DNA of 64,000 nt from Neisseria subflava (lineage in GTDB: Bacteria > Pseudomonadota > Gammaproteobacteria > Burkholderiales > Neisseriaceae): contig NZ_CP073115.1 in the NCBI RefSeq assembly GCF_024205705.1, forward strand, positions 558,001-622,000, in the 5' to 3' direction. The position numbers were made by a program, and so were the translations under genes. Numbering within the stretch: position 1 is the stretch's first letter; every line of letters starts with the position of its first letter. Shown here piece by piece: positions 1 through 7,832 of this stretch. Below the pieces are notes generated by a model that was given only the letters and a program-made list of their open reading frames with translations, ran no database searches and was not told the DNA's origin.

Positions 1-10
1 TCCAGAATAA

Positions 11-853
11 TCATGGTTTATCCGTGTTTTCTTTAATTCGTGTGGCCATCAGGGTGTGCAGACGGCGGTTGTCGGCGCGTGCGACGGTAAATTGCAGGCT
101 GCCGATGATGACTTTTTCGCCGCGCACGGGCAGATGTCCCAACTCTTGAATGACCAGGCCGCCGATGGTATCGGCTTCTTCGCTGCTGTATTCCGTACCG
201 AAAAAGGCGTTGATGTCTTCGATTTCGGTTGCGGCGTGGATGCGCCAGCGTTCGGAAGAAACGGCGTGGATATTGTCGGCACTGTCGTCTTCGTCAAACT
301 CGTCTTCGATGTCGCCGACGATTTGCTCGATGATGTCTTCAAAGGTTACCAGGCCGGATGTGCCGCCGTATTCGTCAATGACAATCGCCATGTGGTTGCG
401 TTGTTCGCGGAATTCTTTTAAAAGGGAGGCCAGTGATTTGCCTTCGGGGACGAAAACGGCAGGGCGCAAGACGGATTTCAGGTGGAACTGCTCGGGGTTA
501 AACATATATTTGAGCAGGTCTTTGGCGTGCAAAATGCCCAAAACTTCGTCTTTGTCTTCGCCGATGACGGGGAAACGCGAATGGGCGGTTTCGATGACGT
601 AGGCCGTGATGCGCTCGATGCTGTCGTTTTCTTTCAATACGTTCATGCGGCTGCGCGTAATCATGGCATCGCGCACTTCCAGCTCGGCAAAGTCCAATAC
701 TTTTTCCAGCCGGGTCAGTGTGTCGGCGTCAAAAACTTCCTGCTCGTGCGCTTGGCGCAGCAGGGTCAATACGTCTTCGGCGGAGTCGGGCTCGCCGGCA
801 AGTCGGGAGATTAGGCGTTCGAAAAACTTGGGTTTCGACTGCGTACCGTCCAT
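11..853 (-). CDS. corC: CorC/HlyC-type CBS-domain protein
   Basis: 280 residues. The protein has a pair of CBS domains (about residues 65-185) followed by a C-terminal CorC_HlyC domain (about 195-275). It lacks the N-terminal membrane-spanning DUF21 region of longer relatives, so it is the short cytosolic CorC form. In enterobacteria CorC is linked to magnesium/cobalt efflux; the transport role in Neisseria is inferred. Its ATG lies one base after the ybeY stop codon, so the two genes are almost certainly co-transcribed in the order ybeY-corC. The stop codon is close to the window edge, so nothing can be said about what follows. Family assignment is firm and substrate is not. Confidence 0.9.
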   Translation of the reverse strand: MDGTQSKPKFFERLISRLAGEPDSAEDVLTLLRQAHEQEVFDADTLTRLEKVLDFAELEVRDAMITRSRMNVLKENDSIERITAYVIETAHSRFPVIGEDKDEVLGILHAKDLLKYMFNPEQFHLKSVLRPAVFVPEGKSLASLLKEFREQRNHMAIVIDEYGGTSGLVTFEDIIEQIVGDIEDEFDEDDSADNIHAVSSERWRIHAATEIEDINAFFGTEYSSEEADTIGGLVIQELGHLPVRGEKVIIGSLQFTVARADNRRLHTLMATRIKENTDKP

Positions 854-854
854 T

Positions 855-1370
855 TTAATATTCGTCCTCTTGGTAGGGGTTGGGGAAACCTGCCGCCAGC
901 ATCAGGCGGATTTCTTCGGCTTCCATTATTTCGGCTTCATCGTCTTCGATGTGGTCGTAGCCCATCAGGTGTAAAGTACCGTGTATGGTCAGGTGGGCAA
1001 AATGCTGCTCGGGTGTTTTGCCTTGTTCGGCGGCTTCTTTTAAAACCACTTGCGGGCAAATTACCAAATCGCCATACAGGCCGTCTGAAAACTGGTCGGG
1101 CAGGATTTCGCCTTCGTTGAGCGCGAAACTCAATACATTGGTGGCGTAATCTTTGCCGCGGTAGTCGCGGTTGTAGGCGCGGGCTTCTTCTTCGTCCAGA
1201 AGAATCAGGCTGATGTCGGCGCGGCGGTATTCGTTTTTCAAGGCAGACCACGCCCAGCGGTAGAAGTCGTTCTCTGAAGGAAGGTTGGCGGCGGAAGAAG
1301 CGTTTTCAAAGTTCAGATGAAAACGTTGCCGCTGTAAGGATAAAAAAGGATATTGTTTGGCGCGTTTCAT
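855..1370 (-). CDS. ybeY: Endoribonuclease YbeY (16S rRNA maturation)
   Basis: 171 residues. The metal-binding signature H-G-T-L-H-L-M-G-Y-D-H is present with His130, His134 and His140, which bind the single zinc of YbeY enzymes. YbeY acts in 16S rRNA 3'-end maturation and ribosome quality control. A DNA uptake sequence lies inside the gene (about 1078-1090) and is read as F-S-D-G-L at residues 94-98. The gene sits directly upstream of corC, a linkage common in proteobacteria. The length is slightly above the usual 150-160 residues because of an N-terminal extension. Confidence 0.95.
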   Translation of the reverse strand: MKRAKQYPFLSLQRQRFHLNFENASSAANLPSENDFYRWAWSALKNEYRRADISLILLDEEEARAYNRDYRGKDYATNVLSFALNEGEILPDQFSDGLYGDLVICPQVVLKEAAEQGKTPEQHFAHLTIHGTLHLMGYDHIEDDEAEIMEAEEIRLMLAAGFPNPYQEDEY

Positions 1371-1420
1371 GTTGTCCGGAAAATTTGGTTTTTAGGTGTA
1401 AATATAACATATTCACCCCC

Positions 1421-1432
1421 ATGCCGTCTGAA
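1421..1432 (+). other. AT-dialect DNA uptake sequence upstream of hemC
   Basis: ATGCCGTCTGAA, the 12-base AT form typical of meningococcus and gonococcus. It is in the minority in this window, where the AG form dominates. It lies between the divergent ybeY and hemC starts. Confidence 0.85.
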
Positions 1433-1488
1433 AAACCGCCCAAAATATGATAGACTTCATGCCGTTTTCCATCTTTCAGGCAACCATT

Positions 1489-2424
1489 ATGAACCCGAAA
1501 AAACTCGTTATCGCCAGTCGCGAAAGCCTGCTTGCCATGTGGCAGGCAAAACACATCCAAGGCCGTCTGAAAGCCCTGTATCCCGATTGCGAGGTCGAGA
1601 TTTTGGGCATGACCACGCGCGGCGACCAGATTTTGGACAGAACTTTGTCAAAGGTCGGCGGTAAAGGCTTGTTTGTCAAAGAGTTGGAACAGGCTTTGTA
1701 TGACGGCCGGGCTGATTTGGCCGTGCATTCGATTAAAGACGTACCGATGGATTTGCCTGAAGGTTTCGCGCTTGCAGCTATCGGCGAACGCGCCAATCCG
1801 TTTGACGCGTTTGTGTCCAACCAATACGCGCGTTTGGAAGAAATGCCCAAAGGCGCCGTCGTCGGCACATCCAGCCTGCGCCGTGAAGCCCAGTTGCGTG
1901 CGCGCTATCCGCATTTGGTTATCAAACCTTTGCGCGGCAATGTGCAAACCCGTTTGTCCAAACTTGATAATGGCGAATACGACGCGATTATCTTGGCCGC
2001 CGCCGGTTTGCAGCGTCTGGAATTGGACGAACGCATCCGCATGATTTTGTCGGAATCCGACAGTCTGCCTGCCGCCGGACAAGGCGCATTGGGTATTGAA
2101 ATTGCAGCGCATCGCGAAGATTTGTACGAAGTCTTGAAGCCTTTGAACCACGATACCACACACGCCTGCGTTACGGCCGAACGCGCGTTAGCGCGCGCTT
2201 TGGGCGGAAGCTGCCAAGTGCCGCTGGCCGCATATTGCACTGAAGAAAACGGCTTGCTGACTTTGCGCGGCTTGGTCGGTCATCCTGATGGTTCGGTCAT
2301 TTTGCAGGCGGACGCGCAAGCCCCTGCCGAATACGCCGATGCCTTGGGTCGCGCAGTCGCCAAAAAACTGGCAGATGATGGTGCGGAAGAATTGATTGCC
2401 GCTGTATTGCAAGAACAGGCTTAA
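1489..2424 (+). CDS. hemC: Hydroxymethylbilane synthase (porphobilinogen deaminase)
   Basis: 311 residues. The enzyme joins four porphobilinogen units into hydroxymethylbilane for haem synthesis. The start at 1489 gives the typical N-terminus M-N-P-K-K-L-V-I-A-S-R; an in-frame ATG at 1447 would add 14 atypical residues. With this start the dipyrromethane-cofactor cysteine (G-G-S-C-Q) falls at residue 242, the same number as in the E. coli enzyme, which supports the choice. An internal uptake sequence near 1562 is read as G-R-L-K. The gene ends in an inverted uptake-sequence terminator shared with convergent trhP. hemA lies about 7 kb away and is not in the same operon. Confidence 0.97.
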   Translation: MNPKKLVIASRESLLAMWQAKHIQGRLKALYPDCEVEILGMTTRGDQILDRTLSKVGGKGLFVKELEQALYDGRADLAVHSIKDVPMDLPEGFALAAIGERANPFDAFVSNQYARLEEMPKGAVVGTSSLRREAQLRARYPHLVIKPLRGNVQTRLSKLDNGEYDAIILAAAGLQRLELDERIRMILSESDSLPAAGQGALGIEIAAHREDLYEVLKPLNHDTTHACVTAERALARALGGSCQVPLAAYCTEENGLLTLRGLVGHPDGSVILQADAQAPAEYADALGRAVAKKLADDGAEELIAAVLQEQA

Positions 2425-2441
2425 AACAGTATAGATCATTT

Positions 2442-2476
2442 AAAAAGGCCGTCTGAAACTTTCAGACGGCCTTTAT
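2442..2476. terminator. Inverted uptake-sequence terminator, hemC/trhP
   Basis: Two uptake sequences in inverted orientation form a stem (AAAGGCCGTCTGAAA against TTTCAGACGGCCTTT) followed by a T-rich stretch. It lies between the convergent ends of hemC and trhP and can serve both. Confidence 0.85.
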
Positions 2477-2487
2477 TTTGTTGACGT

Positions 2488-3843
2488 TTAAGGATTCATA
2501 ATCCGCGCAACCAAAGCTTTTTCTTTGCCCTGCATATTGGGGATTTTGACCTGAATGCCGTTGCCTGGTGCCACATCGACAGGCTGACCTTTGCGGGTCA
2601 TTTGTTCCAATTTGATGGTTTGGTTGCCGCTCGGGTGGATAATTTCGAGTGAATCGCCGATGGCAAAGCGGTTTTTGACTTCGATGGTCGCCCAGCCGTT
2701 TTCGTCAATTTCGGTAACGTGGCCGACATATTGGCTTTGTTTGGCAATCGAATGGCCACTGAGGTAGTTTTGGTAATCCTGGGTTTGGTGGCGCTCAAGG
2801 AAGCCGCTGGTGTAGCCGCGGTTGGCAAGGCCTTCGAGTTCGCTCAACAGGCTGTAATCAAACGGACGGCCTGCAACGGCATCGTCAATCGCTTTGCGGT
2901 AGGACTGGGCCACGCGTGCAACATAATAAAGCGATTTGGTGCGGCCTTCGACTTTGAGGCTGTCCACGCCGATTTTGGCCAGTTTTTCAACTACTTCGAT
3001 GCCGCGAAGGTCTTTGGAGTTCATGATGTAGGTGCCGTGTTCGTCTTCCATAATCGGCATCATTTCGCCCGGGCGGTTGGACTCTTCAATCAGGAAAACT
3101 TTGTCGGCGTAGGGATGGCGTTTTTGACCGTTGATGCCTTCAAAGTTTTGGTTGGCTTCTTCTTGGGCTTTTTCAAAGTTGAAACCTTGCAGAAGCTGGG
3201 CATCGCCTGCATCGCTTTCAGTGGCGTTGTGAACCTTGTAGTCCCAACGGCAGGAGTTGGTGCAGGTGCCTTGGTTGGGATCGCGGTGGTTGAAGTAGCC
3301 CGACAATAGGCAACGGCCGGAGTAGGCGATACACAATGCGCCGTGAATGAAGACTTCGAGTTCGATATCCGGACATTCTTGGCGGATTTCGGCGATTTCT
3401 TCCATGCTCAATTCGCGCGACAGGATGATGCGTTCGACACCGATGTTCTGCCAGAATTTTACGCCCCAGTAGTTGGTGGTGTTTGCCTGAACGGATAGAT
3501 GGATTGGCATTTCCGGCCATTTTTCGCGCACGGTCATGATCAAACCCGGATCCGCCATAATCAGCGCGTCGGGTTTCATGGCAATCAAGGGTTCCATATC
3601 GGAAACAAAGGTTTTGAGTTTGGAGTTGTGCGGCAGCGTATTTACGGTCAGGAAGAATTTTTTGTTGCGCTCGTGCGCTTCTTTAATGCCTTGTTCGAGG
3701 ACGTCGAGTTTGGCAAATTCGTTGTTGCGGGCGCGCAGAGAGTAACGCGGGCTGCCGGCGTAAACGGCATCTGCGCCGTAATCATAGGCAGCGCGCATAC
3801 GTTCGAGGCCGCCTGCTGGCAATAAGAGTTCGGGTGCTTTCAT
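2488..3843 (-). CDS. trhP: U32-family tRNA hydroxylation protein TrhP (YegQ)
   Basis: 451 residues, the length of E. coli YegQ/TrhP and much shorter than RlhA. TrhP makes 5-hydroxyuridine at tRNA position 34 and uses prephenate. The N-terminus (A-P-E-L-L-L-P-A-G) and the block E-V-F-I-H-G-A-L-C-I-A-Y-S-G-R-C, with further cysteines in Q-G-T-C-T-N-S-C, are the U32 signature and probable Fe-S ligands. Older annotation calls this family collagenase or peptidase U32; no protease activity is implied. The leader contains an inverted uptake-sequence pair (3864-3905). Confidence 0.9.
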   Translation of the reverse strand: MKAPELLLPAGGLERMRAAYDYGADAVYAGSPRYSLRARNNEFAKLDVLEQGIKEAHERNKKFFLTVNTLPHNSKLKTFVSDMEPLIAMKPDALIMADPGLIMTVREKWPEMPIHLSVQANTTNYWGVKFWQNIGVERIILSRELSMEEIAEIRQECPDIELEVFIHGALCIAYSGRCLLSGYFNHRDPNQGTCTNSCRWDYKVHNATESDAGDAQLLQGFNFEKAQEEANQNFEGINGQKRHPYADKVFLIEESNRPGEMMPIMEDEHGTYIMNSKDLRGIEVVEKLAKIGVDSLKVEGRTKSLYYVARVAQSYRKAIDDAVAGRPFDYSLLSELEGLANRGYTSGFLERHQTQDYQNYLSGHSIAKQSQYVGHVTEIDENGWATIEVKNRFAIGDSLEIIHPSGNQTIKLEQMTRKGQPVDVAPGNGIQVKIPNMQGKEKALVARIMNP

Positions 3844-4169
3844 GTTTTATGCTTTTTAAAATGTTTTCAGACGGCCCTCAAGGAAAGAGGGAAGGCCGTC
3901 TGAAAGATGTTTGAAGAATGGGCGGATTATCCGCTGTTTTTGTGTTTCGGTCAATTTTGTGTCGGGTTTGCGCTTTGTTTTTTATACGGAAAATGTCTTA
4001 TATGATGAAAGGTGAAAAGGGGCTGCAATTCATTGGAAATGTAAAAAAGCAGGGTTGGGTGGAATAATTTAACAAAAAACCGTTCAAGCAATGTATTTTC
4101 TTGTAAAATATCAAGCTTCATTTTAAAAAATATTCGGATTAGTTACCGATTTTGACCGACGGAAGGGTT
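3844..4169. other. Intergenic region between trhP and the ABC permease
   Basis: 326 bases separating divergent genes. An inverted uptake-sequence pair occupies 3864-3905; the rest is AT-rich. I see no ORF or RNA gene. Promoters for both genes must lie here, but I cannot assign -35/-10 boxes with confidence. Confidence 0.6.
3864..3905. repeat. Inverted uptake-sequence hairpin in the trhP leader
   Basis: TTTTCAGACGGCC and GGCCGTCTGAAA arms, with an inner CCCTC/GAGGG stem (3875-3879 and 3887-3891) around a 7-base loop. Neither side carries a T-run, and it lies upstream of both neighbouring genes, so it is not an ordinary gene-end terminator. Confidence 0.75.
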
Positions 4170-4916
4170 ATGGATTTTCGTTTTGACATTATTTATGAAT
4201 ACCGCTGGATGTTTTTATACGGCGTGTTGACAACGCTGGGACTGACGGTGGTTGCAACGGCAGGTGGCTCGGTTTTGGGTTTGCTACTGGCATTGGCGCG
4301 TTTGATCAATCCGGAAAAAGCTGGTGCACCGATGCGAGCCTTGGCTTGGGTTTTGCGTAAGATTTCCTTTTGGTATGTGACGCTGTTTCGCGGTACGCCA
4401 TTGTTTGTACAAATTGTGATTTGGGCTTATGTTTGGTTCCCATTTTTCGTTCACCCGGCCGATGGTGTGCTGATTAGCGGCGAAGCAGCTGTTGATCTGC
4501 GCCGTTCTTATGGTGCGCTGATTGCCGGTTCTTTGGCTTTGGTTGCGAACTCAGGTGCGTATATTTGTGAAATTTTCCGTGCCGGTATTCAATCGATTGA
4601 TAAAGGACAAATGGAAGCTGCGCGTTCTCTGGGTCTGACCTATACTCAGGCAATGCGTTATGTCATTTTGCCTCAAGCGTTGCGCCGTATGTTGCCGCCA
4701 TTGGCCAGTGAATTTATTACTTTGTTGAAAGACAGCTCATTGTTGTCGGTCATTGGCGTGGCTGAGTTAGCTTATGTACAAAGCACGATTACCGGCCGCT
4801 ATTCTGTCTATGAAGAGCCGCTTTATACAATCGCGCTGATTTATTTGGTGCTGACAAGCTTTTTGGGCTGGGTATTCCTGCGATTGGAAAGCCGTTACAA
4901 TCCGCAACATCGCTAA
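4170..4916 (+). CDS. Amino-acid ABC transporter permease (HisM/GlnP family)
   Basis: 248 residues from ATG 4170, which follows GGAAGGG; a TTG at 4152 would add six residues with no better ribosome site. The protein is a polytopic inner-membrane permease of the polar amino-acid uptake family. The cytoplasmic EAA loop that contacts the ATPase is visible (E-A-A-R-S-L-G-L, then I-L-P-Q-A-L-R-R). An unusually long insert lies around residues 85-115. No ATP-binding or substrate-binding gene is adjacent, so it is an orphan permease here. The substrate cannot be read from sequence; glutamine, cystine or another polar amino acid are possible. Confidence 0.85.
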   Translation: MDFRFDIIYEYRWMFLYGVLTTLGLTVVATAGGSVLGLLLALARLINPEKAGAPMRALAWVLRKISFWYVTLFRGTPLFVQIVIWAYVWFPFFVHPADGVLISGEAAVDLRRSYGALIAGSLALVANSGAYICEIFRAGIQSIDKGQMEAARSLGLTYTQAMRYVILPQALRRMLPPLASEFITLLKDSSLLSVIGVAELAYVQSTITGRYSVYEEPLYTIALIYLVLTSFLGWVFLRLESRYNPQHR

Positions 4917-4930
4917 TCGGTTTGAATAAA

Positions 4931-4962
4931 AAAAGGAAGACTTTTCAAGTCTTCCTTTTTTT
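4931..4962. terminator. Bidirectional terminator, ABC permease/nagZ
   Basis: A perfect 13-bp stem AAAAGGAAGACTT/AAGTCTTCCTTTT with a 3-base loop, flanked by an A-run and a T-run. It is one of the few strong terminators here not built from uptake sequences; a single uptake sequence follows at about 4979-4988. Confidence 0.9.
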
Positions 4963-4993
4963 ATTTGCCGTCAATGTTTCAGACGGCCTTGAA

Positions 4994-6079
4994 TCAAAAT
5001 GCTTCGCCGACTTTGACACCGCCTGCGATGTCTTTGGGCGTAGCCAGTTTGGCAGTAGCCTGTTGGGCGGCTTGGAATTCTTCGGTTTCCATGATGTCGG
5101 CAGCTTCTTGTACGGTCAATGTATTGGCCATGTATTGCCAACGTGCTGCCAAGTCGGTGTTTTCAGGTGCGTGGAAACCGTCTCGCAATTCATCAACCAA
5201 GTCCGGTCGGTTGCACACCAGTACAATATCGCAGCCTGCTTCAAAAGAAAGGCGGGCGCGTTCTTTAATACCGCCGACACCACATGCGCCTTCCATGGTC
5301 AGGTCGTCTGAAAAGATAACGCCGTTAAATCCGATTTCTTGGCGCAGGATTTGTTTCAGCCATTTTTCGGAGAAGCCGGCAGGTTGGCTGTCGATTTGCG
5401 GGTACACGACGTGGGCAGGCATGACTGCGGCCATGCCTGCTTGGCTCAATGCTCGGAATGGGATAAGGTCTGCGGCTTCGAGCGCTTCGCGGCTGCGTTC
5501 GTCGCAAGGCAGGACGTGATGGCTGTCGCCTTCGACAAAGCCGTGGCCAGGGAAGTGTTTGCCGCAAGATTTCATACCGCCTTTGTTCAGACCTTTTTGC
5601 AGGGCAAGGGCAAGCTGGGTAACGATGTTGGCGTCGCGGTGGAAACTGCGGTTGCCGATGACGGCGCATTGACCCCAATCCAAATCCAATACAGGTGTAA
5701 AGGATAGGTCGATACCGCAGGCCGAAAGTTCGGTAGCCAAAACCCAGCCGACTTGTTCTGCTTGGGCGCAGGCGGCTTCTTTGCCTTCGTTATCCCAAAT
5801 TTCGCCCAATACGTTCATGGCAGGCAGTCGGGTGAAGCCGTCAATAAAACGTTGAACCCGTCCGCCTTCGTGGTCGACGGCGATGATGAGTTCAGGCGTA
5901 CGAACGGCTTTGATTTCTTGAACCAAAGCTTTGAGCTGGGAGACATTTTCAAAGTTGCGGCGGAACAAAATAACGCCACCGACGGCAGGGTCGAGCAGGC
6001 GTTGTTTTTCTTCTTCGGTCAGATGATAGGCAGCGACGTCGGCCATGACTGGGCCGCGTGGAAGATGAGGCGTATTCAT
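4994..6079 (-). CDS. nagZ: Beta-N-acetylhexosaminidase NagZ
   Basis: 361 residues, a family 3 glycoside hydrolase. NagZ removes N-acetylglucosamine from 1,6-anhydromuropeptides in cytoplasmic peptidoglycan recycling. The signature K-H-F-P-G-H-G lies at 174-180, the acid/base Asp-His pair at D185 and H187, and the nucleophile region F-S-D-D-L at 256-260. There is no signal peptide, as expected for a cytoplasmic enzyme. The gene is separated from the downstream antiporter gene by an inverted uptake-sequence hairpin. Confidence 0.95.
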   Translation of the reverse strand: MNTPHLPRGPVMADVAAYHLTEEEKQRLLDPAVGGVILFRRNFENVSQLKALVQEIKAVRTPELIIAVDHEGGRVQRFIDGFTRLPAMNVLGEIWDNEGKEAACAQAEQVGWVLATELSACGIDLSFTPVLDLDWGQCAVIGNRSFHRDANIVTQLALALQKGLNKGGMKSCGKHFPGHGFVEGDSHHVLPCDERSREALEAADLIPFRALSQAGMAAVMPAHVVYPQIDSQPAGFSEKWLKQILRQEIGFNGVIFSDDLTMEGACGVGGIKERARLSFEAGCDIVLVCNRPDLVDELRDGFHAPENTDLAARWQYMANTLTVQEAADIMETEEFQAAQQATAKLATPKDIAGGVKVGEAF

Positions 6080-6120
6080 TGTTTTGTCCTGAATAATGTA
6101 TATATTGGATAATCGTTATG

Positions 6121-6163
6121 TTCAGACGGCCTGAGAGTGTAGGAATATCTCAGGCCGTCTGAA
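6121..6163. terminator. Inverted uptake-sequence hairpin, 16-bp stem
   Basis: TTCAGACGGCCTGAGA pairs perfectly with TCTCAGGCCGTCTGAA. The pairing continues 4 bp beyond the uptake sequence itself, which suggests selection for hairpin stability. It lies between nagZ and the antiporter gene, both on the minus strand; there is no T-run. Confidence 0.75.
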
Positions 6164-6178
6164 TATATTGGTTTTGAA

Positions 6179-7699
6179 TTAGGCAGTTGCTTTTTTCTTG
6201 TCTTTTAAGATGAAAATCAACACAACCATCACGATGCCGGTTACCACAAAACCTAAAGGTGCAGAGCCGGTCATGCCCAGTGCGAGGTAGCCTGAGGCGG
6301 CAGACGCGGCTACGGTCAGCGCGTAAGGGAATTGCGAGGTAACGTGGTCGATGTGGTTACAGTGTGCGCCGGTAGAAGAGAGGATGGTGGTGTCGGAAAT
6401 CGGTGAGCAGTGGTCGCCAAATACGGCACCGGCCATTACGGCAGACATGCAAGGGATAATCAGCGAAGGTTCTACTTTGACGGCCATGGCGGCGGCAATC
6501 GGCAACATGATGCCGAATGTACCCCAGCTTGTGCCGGTAGCGAAGGCCATCACGCCTGCGAGCATAAACAAAATCACGGGCAGGAAGCCTGCGTGGATAT
6601 TGCCTGCCACCAAAGTGGAGAGGTATTCGCCGGTGTGCATCTCGCTGACAACGGTGCTGATGATCCATGCCAAAATCAAGATGGTAATGGCACCGCGCAT
6701 AGAGATGATGCCCTGCCAAATGGCTTTAGGGTAATCGCTGGTTTTGATGGTGCCGATGGTGCAGAGGATGACGGCCAATACGCCGCAAGTACCGCCGAAC
6801 ACGAGGGAGGTGTTCACATCGGTATTTTCAAATGCGCTCAGCAAAGAGAAAGTTTCAGAAGCTTGCGCGCCAGTGTAAATCATGGCGGAAACAGTGGCGA
6901 CGATCAGTACCAAAACCGGCACAATCAGTGCAAATACACGGCCGTTGGGATGGCCTGTTTCAACGGTTTCATCATGAATTTCATTCAAAGCGGCGCGTTC
7001 CAAACGTGCCATGGAGCCGATGTCGAAAGAGAACCAAGCCACAACAAACACCATAATCAATGCGAAGACGGCGTAGTAATTCATCAGGCTCATGGCCACG
7101 AATGCGCCCATTGGCGTGTAGTCTGTAATGTTGTAAGTTACCAAAAGGCCGGCCAAAGTAGCGATAATCGATGCGCCCCAGCTGGATACCGGCATCAAAA
7201 CGCACATCGGAGCGGCAGTGGAGTCAAGGATATAAGCCAGTTTGGCGCGGGAAACTTTGAATTTGTCGGTTACAGGGCGGGCAATCGCACCGACGGCAAG
7301 GCTGTGGAAATAGTCGTCAATAAAGGTAACGAATACCAAGCAGGCGGTCAGCAGCTTCGCACCGCGACGGCCTTTGATGTGCTGTTTTGCCCAATCGGCA
7401 AATGCTTGGTTACTGCCGGAATGCGTCAGCAGGGAAGTGAAAATCCCTAAAAGCACCAAAAAGAGCAGGATTTTGGGTTTGCCCAAAGACCAATCACCGT
7501 CCGTCCAAGTCAGGCTGACCGCCATGTCTTTCAAGTGAACCAAGGCATCAAGTGGATTACCGCCTACCAGCAGGAATGAGCCAACGATAATGCCGACACC
7601 GAGGGACAGCAATACACGGCGCGTGGCAATGGCCAAGGCGAGCGCAATGGCTGCCGGGACGATAGATAAAATAGAATTCGAATAATTAATAAGTTGCAT
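6179..7699 (-). CDS. NhaC-family Na+/H+ antiporter
   Basis: 506 residues from the ATG at 7699, with at least ten hydrophobic segments. It belongs to the NhaC/YqkI-type sodium:proton antiporters; the conserved G-D-H-C-S-P-I-S-D-T-T loop is present near residue 425. A GTG at 7771 extends the frame by 24 residues, but that codon lies inside the terminator hairpin of the upstream htrA gene, so I reject it. The ion specificity is inferred from family. A second, unlike NhaC-type gene is present at 58108-59487. Confidence 0.85.
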   Translation of the reverse strand: MQLINYSNSILSIVPAAIALALAIATRRVLLSLGVGIIVGSFLLVGGNPLDALVHLKDMAVSLTWTDGDWSLGKPKILLFLVLLGIFTSLLTHSGSNQAFADWAKQHIKGRRGAKLLTACLVFVTFIDDYFHSLAVGAIARPVTDKFKVSRAKLAYILDSTAAPMCVLMPVSSWGASIIATLAGLLVTYNITDYTPMGAFVAMSLMNYYAVFALIMVFVVAWFSFDIGSMARLERAALNEIHDETVETGHPNGRVFALIVPVLVLIVATVSAMIYTGAQASETFSLLSAFENTDVNTSLVFGGTCGVLAVILCTIGTIKTSDYPKAIWQGIISMRGAITILILAWIISTVVSEMHTGEYLSTLVAGNIHAGFLPVILFMLAGVMAFATGTSWGTFGIMLPIAAAMAVKVEPSLIIPCMSAVMAGAVFGDHCSPISDTTILSSTGAHCNHIDHVTSQFPYALTVAASAASGYLALGMTGSAPLGFVVTGIVMVVLIFILKDKKKATA

Positions 7700-7760
7700 A
7701 ATTATATTGTATATAAGCGGTGAAATATTTTTAGACGGCCTAAATTGGAAGACGGATAAC

Positions 7761-7794
7761 AAAATACCCACCGCCTCTGACAGATGGGTATTTT
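7761..7794 (-). terminator. Terminator after htrA
   Basis: A 10-bp stem AAAATACCCA/TGGGTATTTT; on the minus strand the stem ends in TTTT. It follows the htrA stop by about 40 bases and overlaps an alternative GTG start of the antiporter gene. An AT-dialect uptake sequence lies between (7813-7824). Confidence 0.8.
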
Positions 7795-7832
7795 ATCATT
7801 TAACACATCATCATGCCGTCTGAAAAATCGGA

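Noticed and set aside
1447..1488. Upstream ATG of hemC
   Set aside because: The shorter start places the cofactor Cys at 242 and gives the usual N-terminus.
6410..7450. 346-residue plus-strand frame
   Set aside because: Antisense shadow of the NhaC-type gene, His/Asn-rich with no recognisable fold.
7701..7706. TATAAT (minus strand) just before the antiporter ATG
   Set aside because: It is too close to the start codon to be its -10 unless the transcript starts inside the gene.
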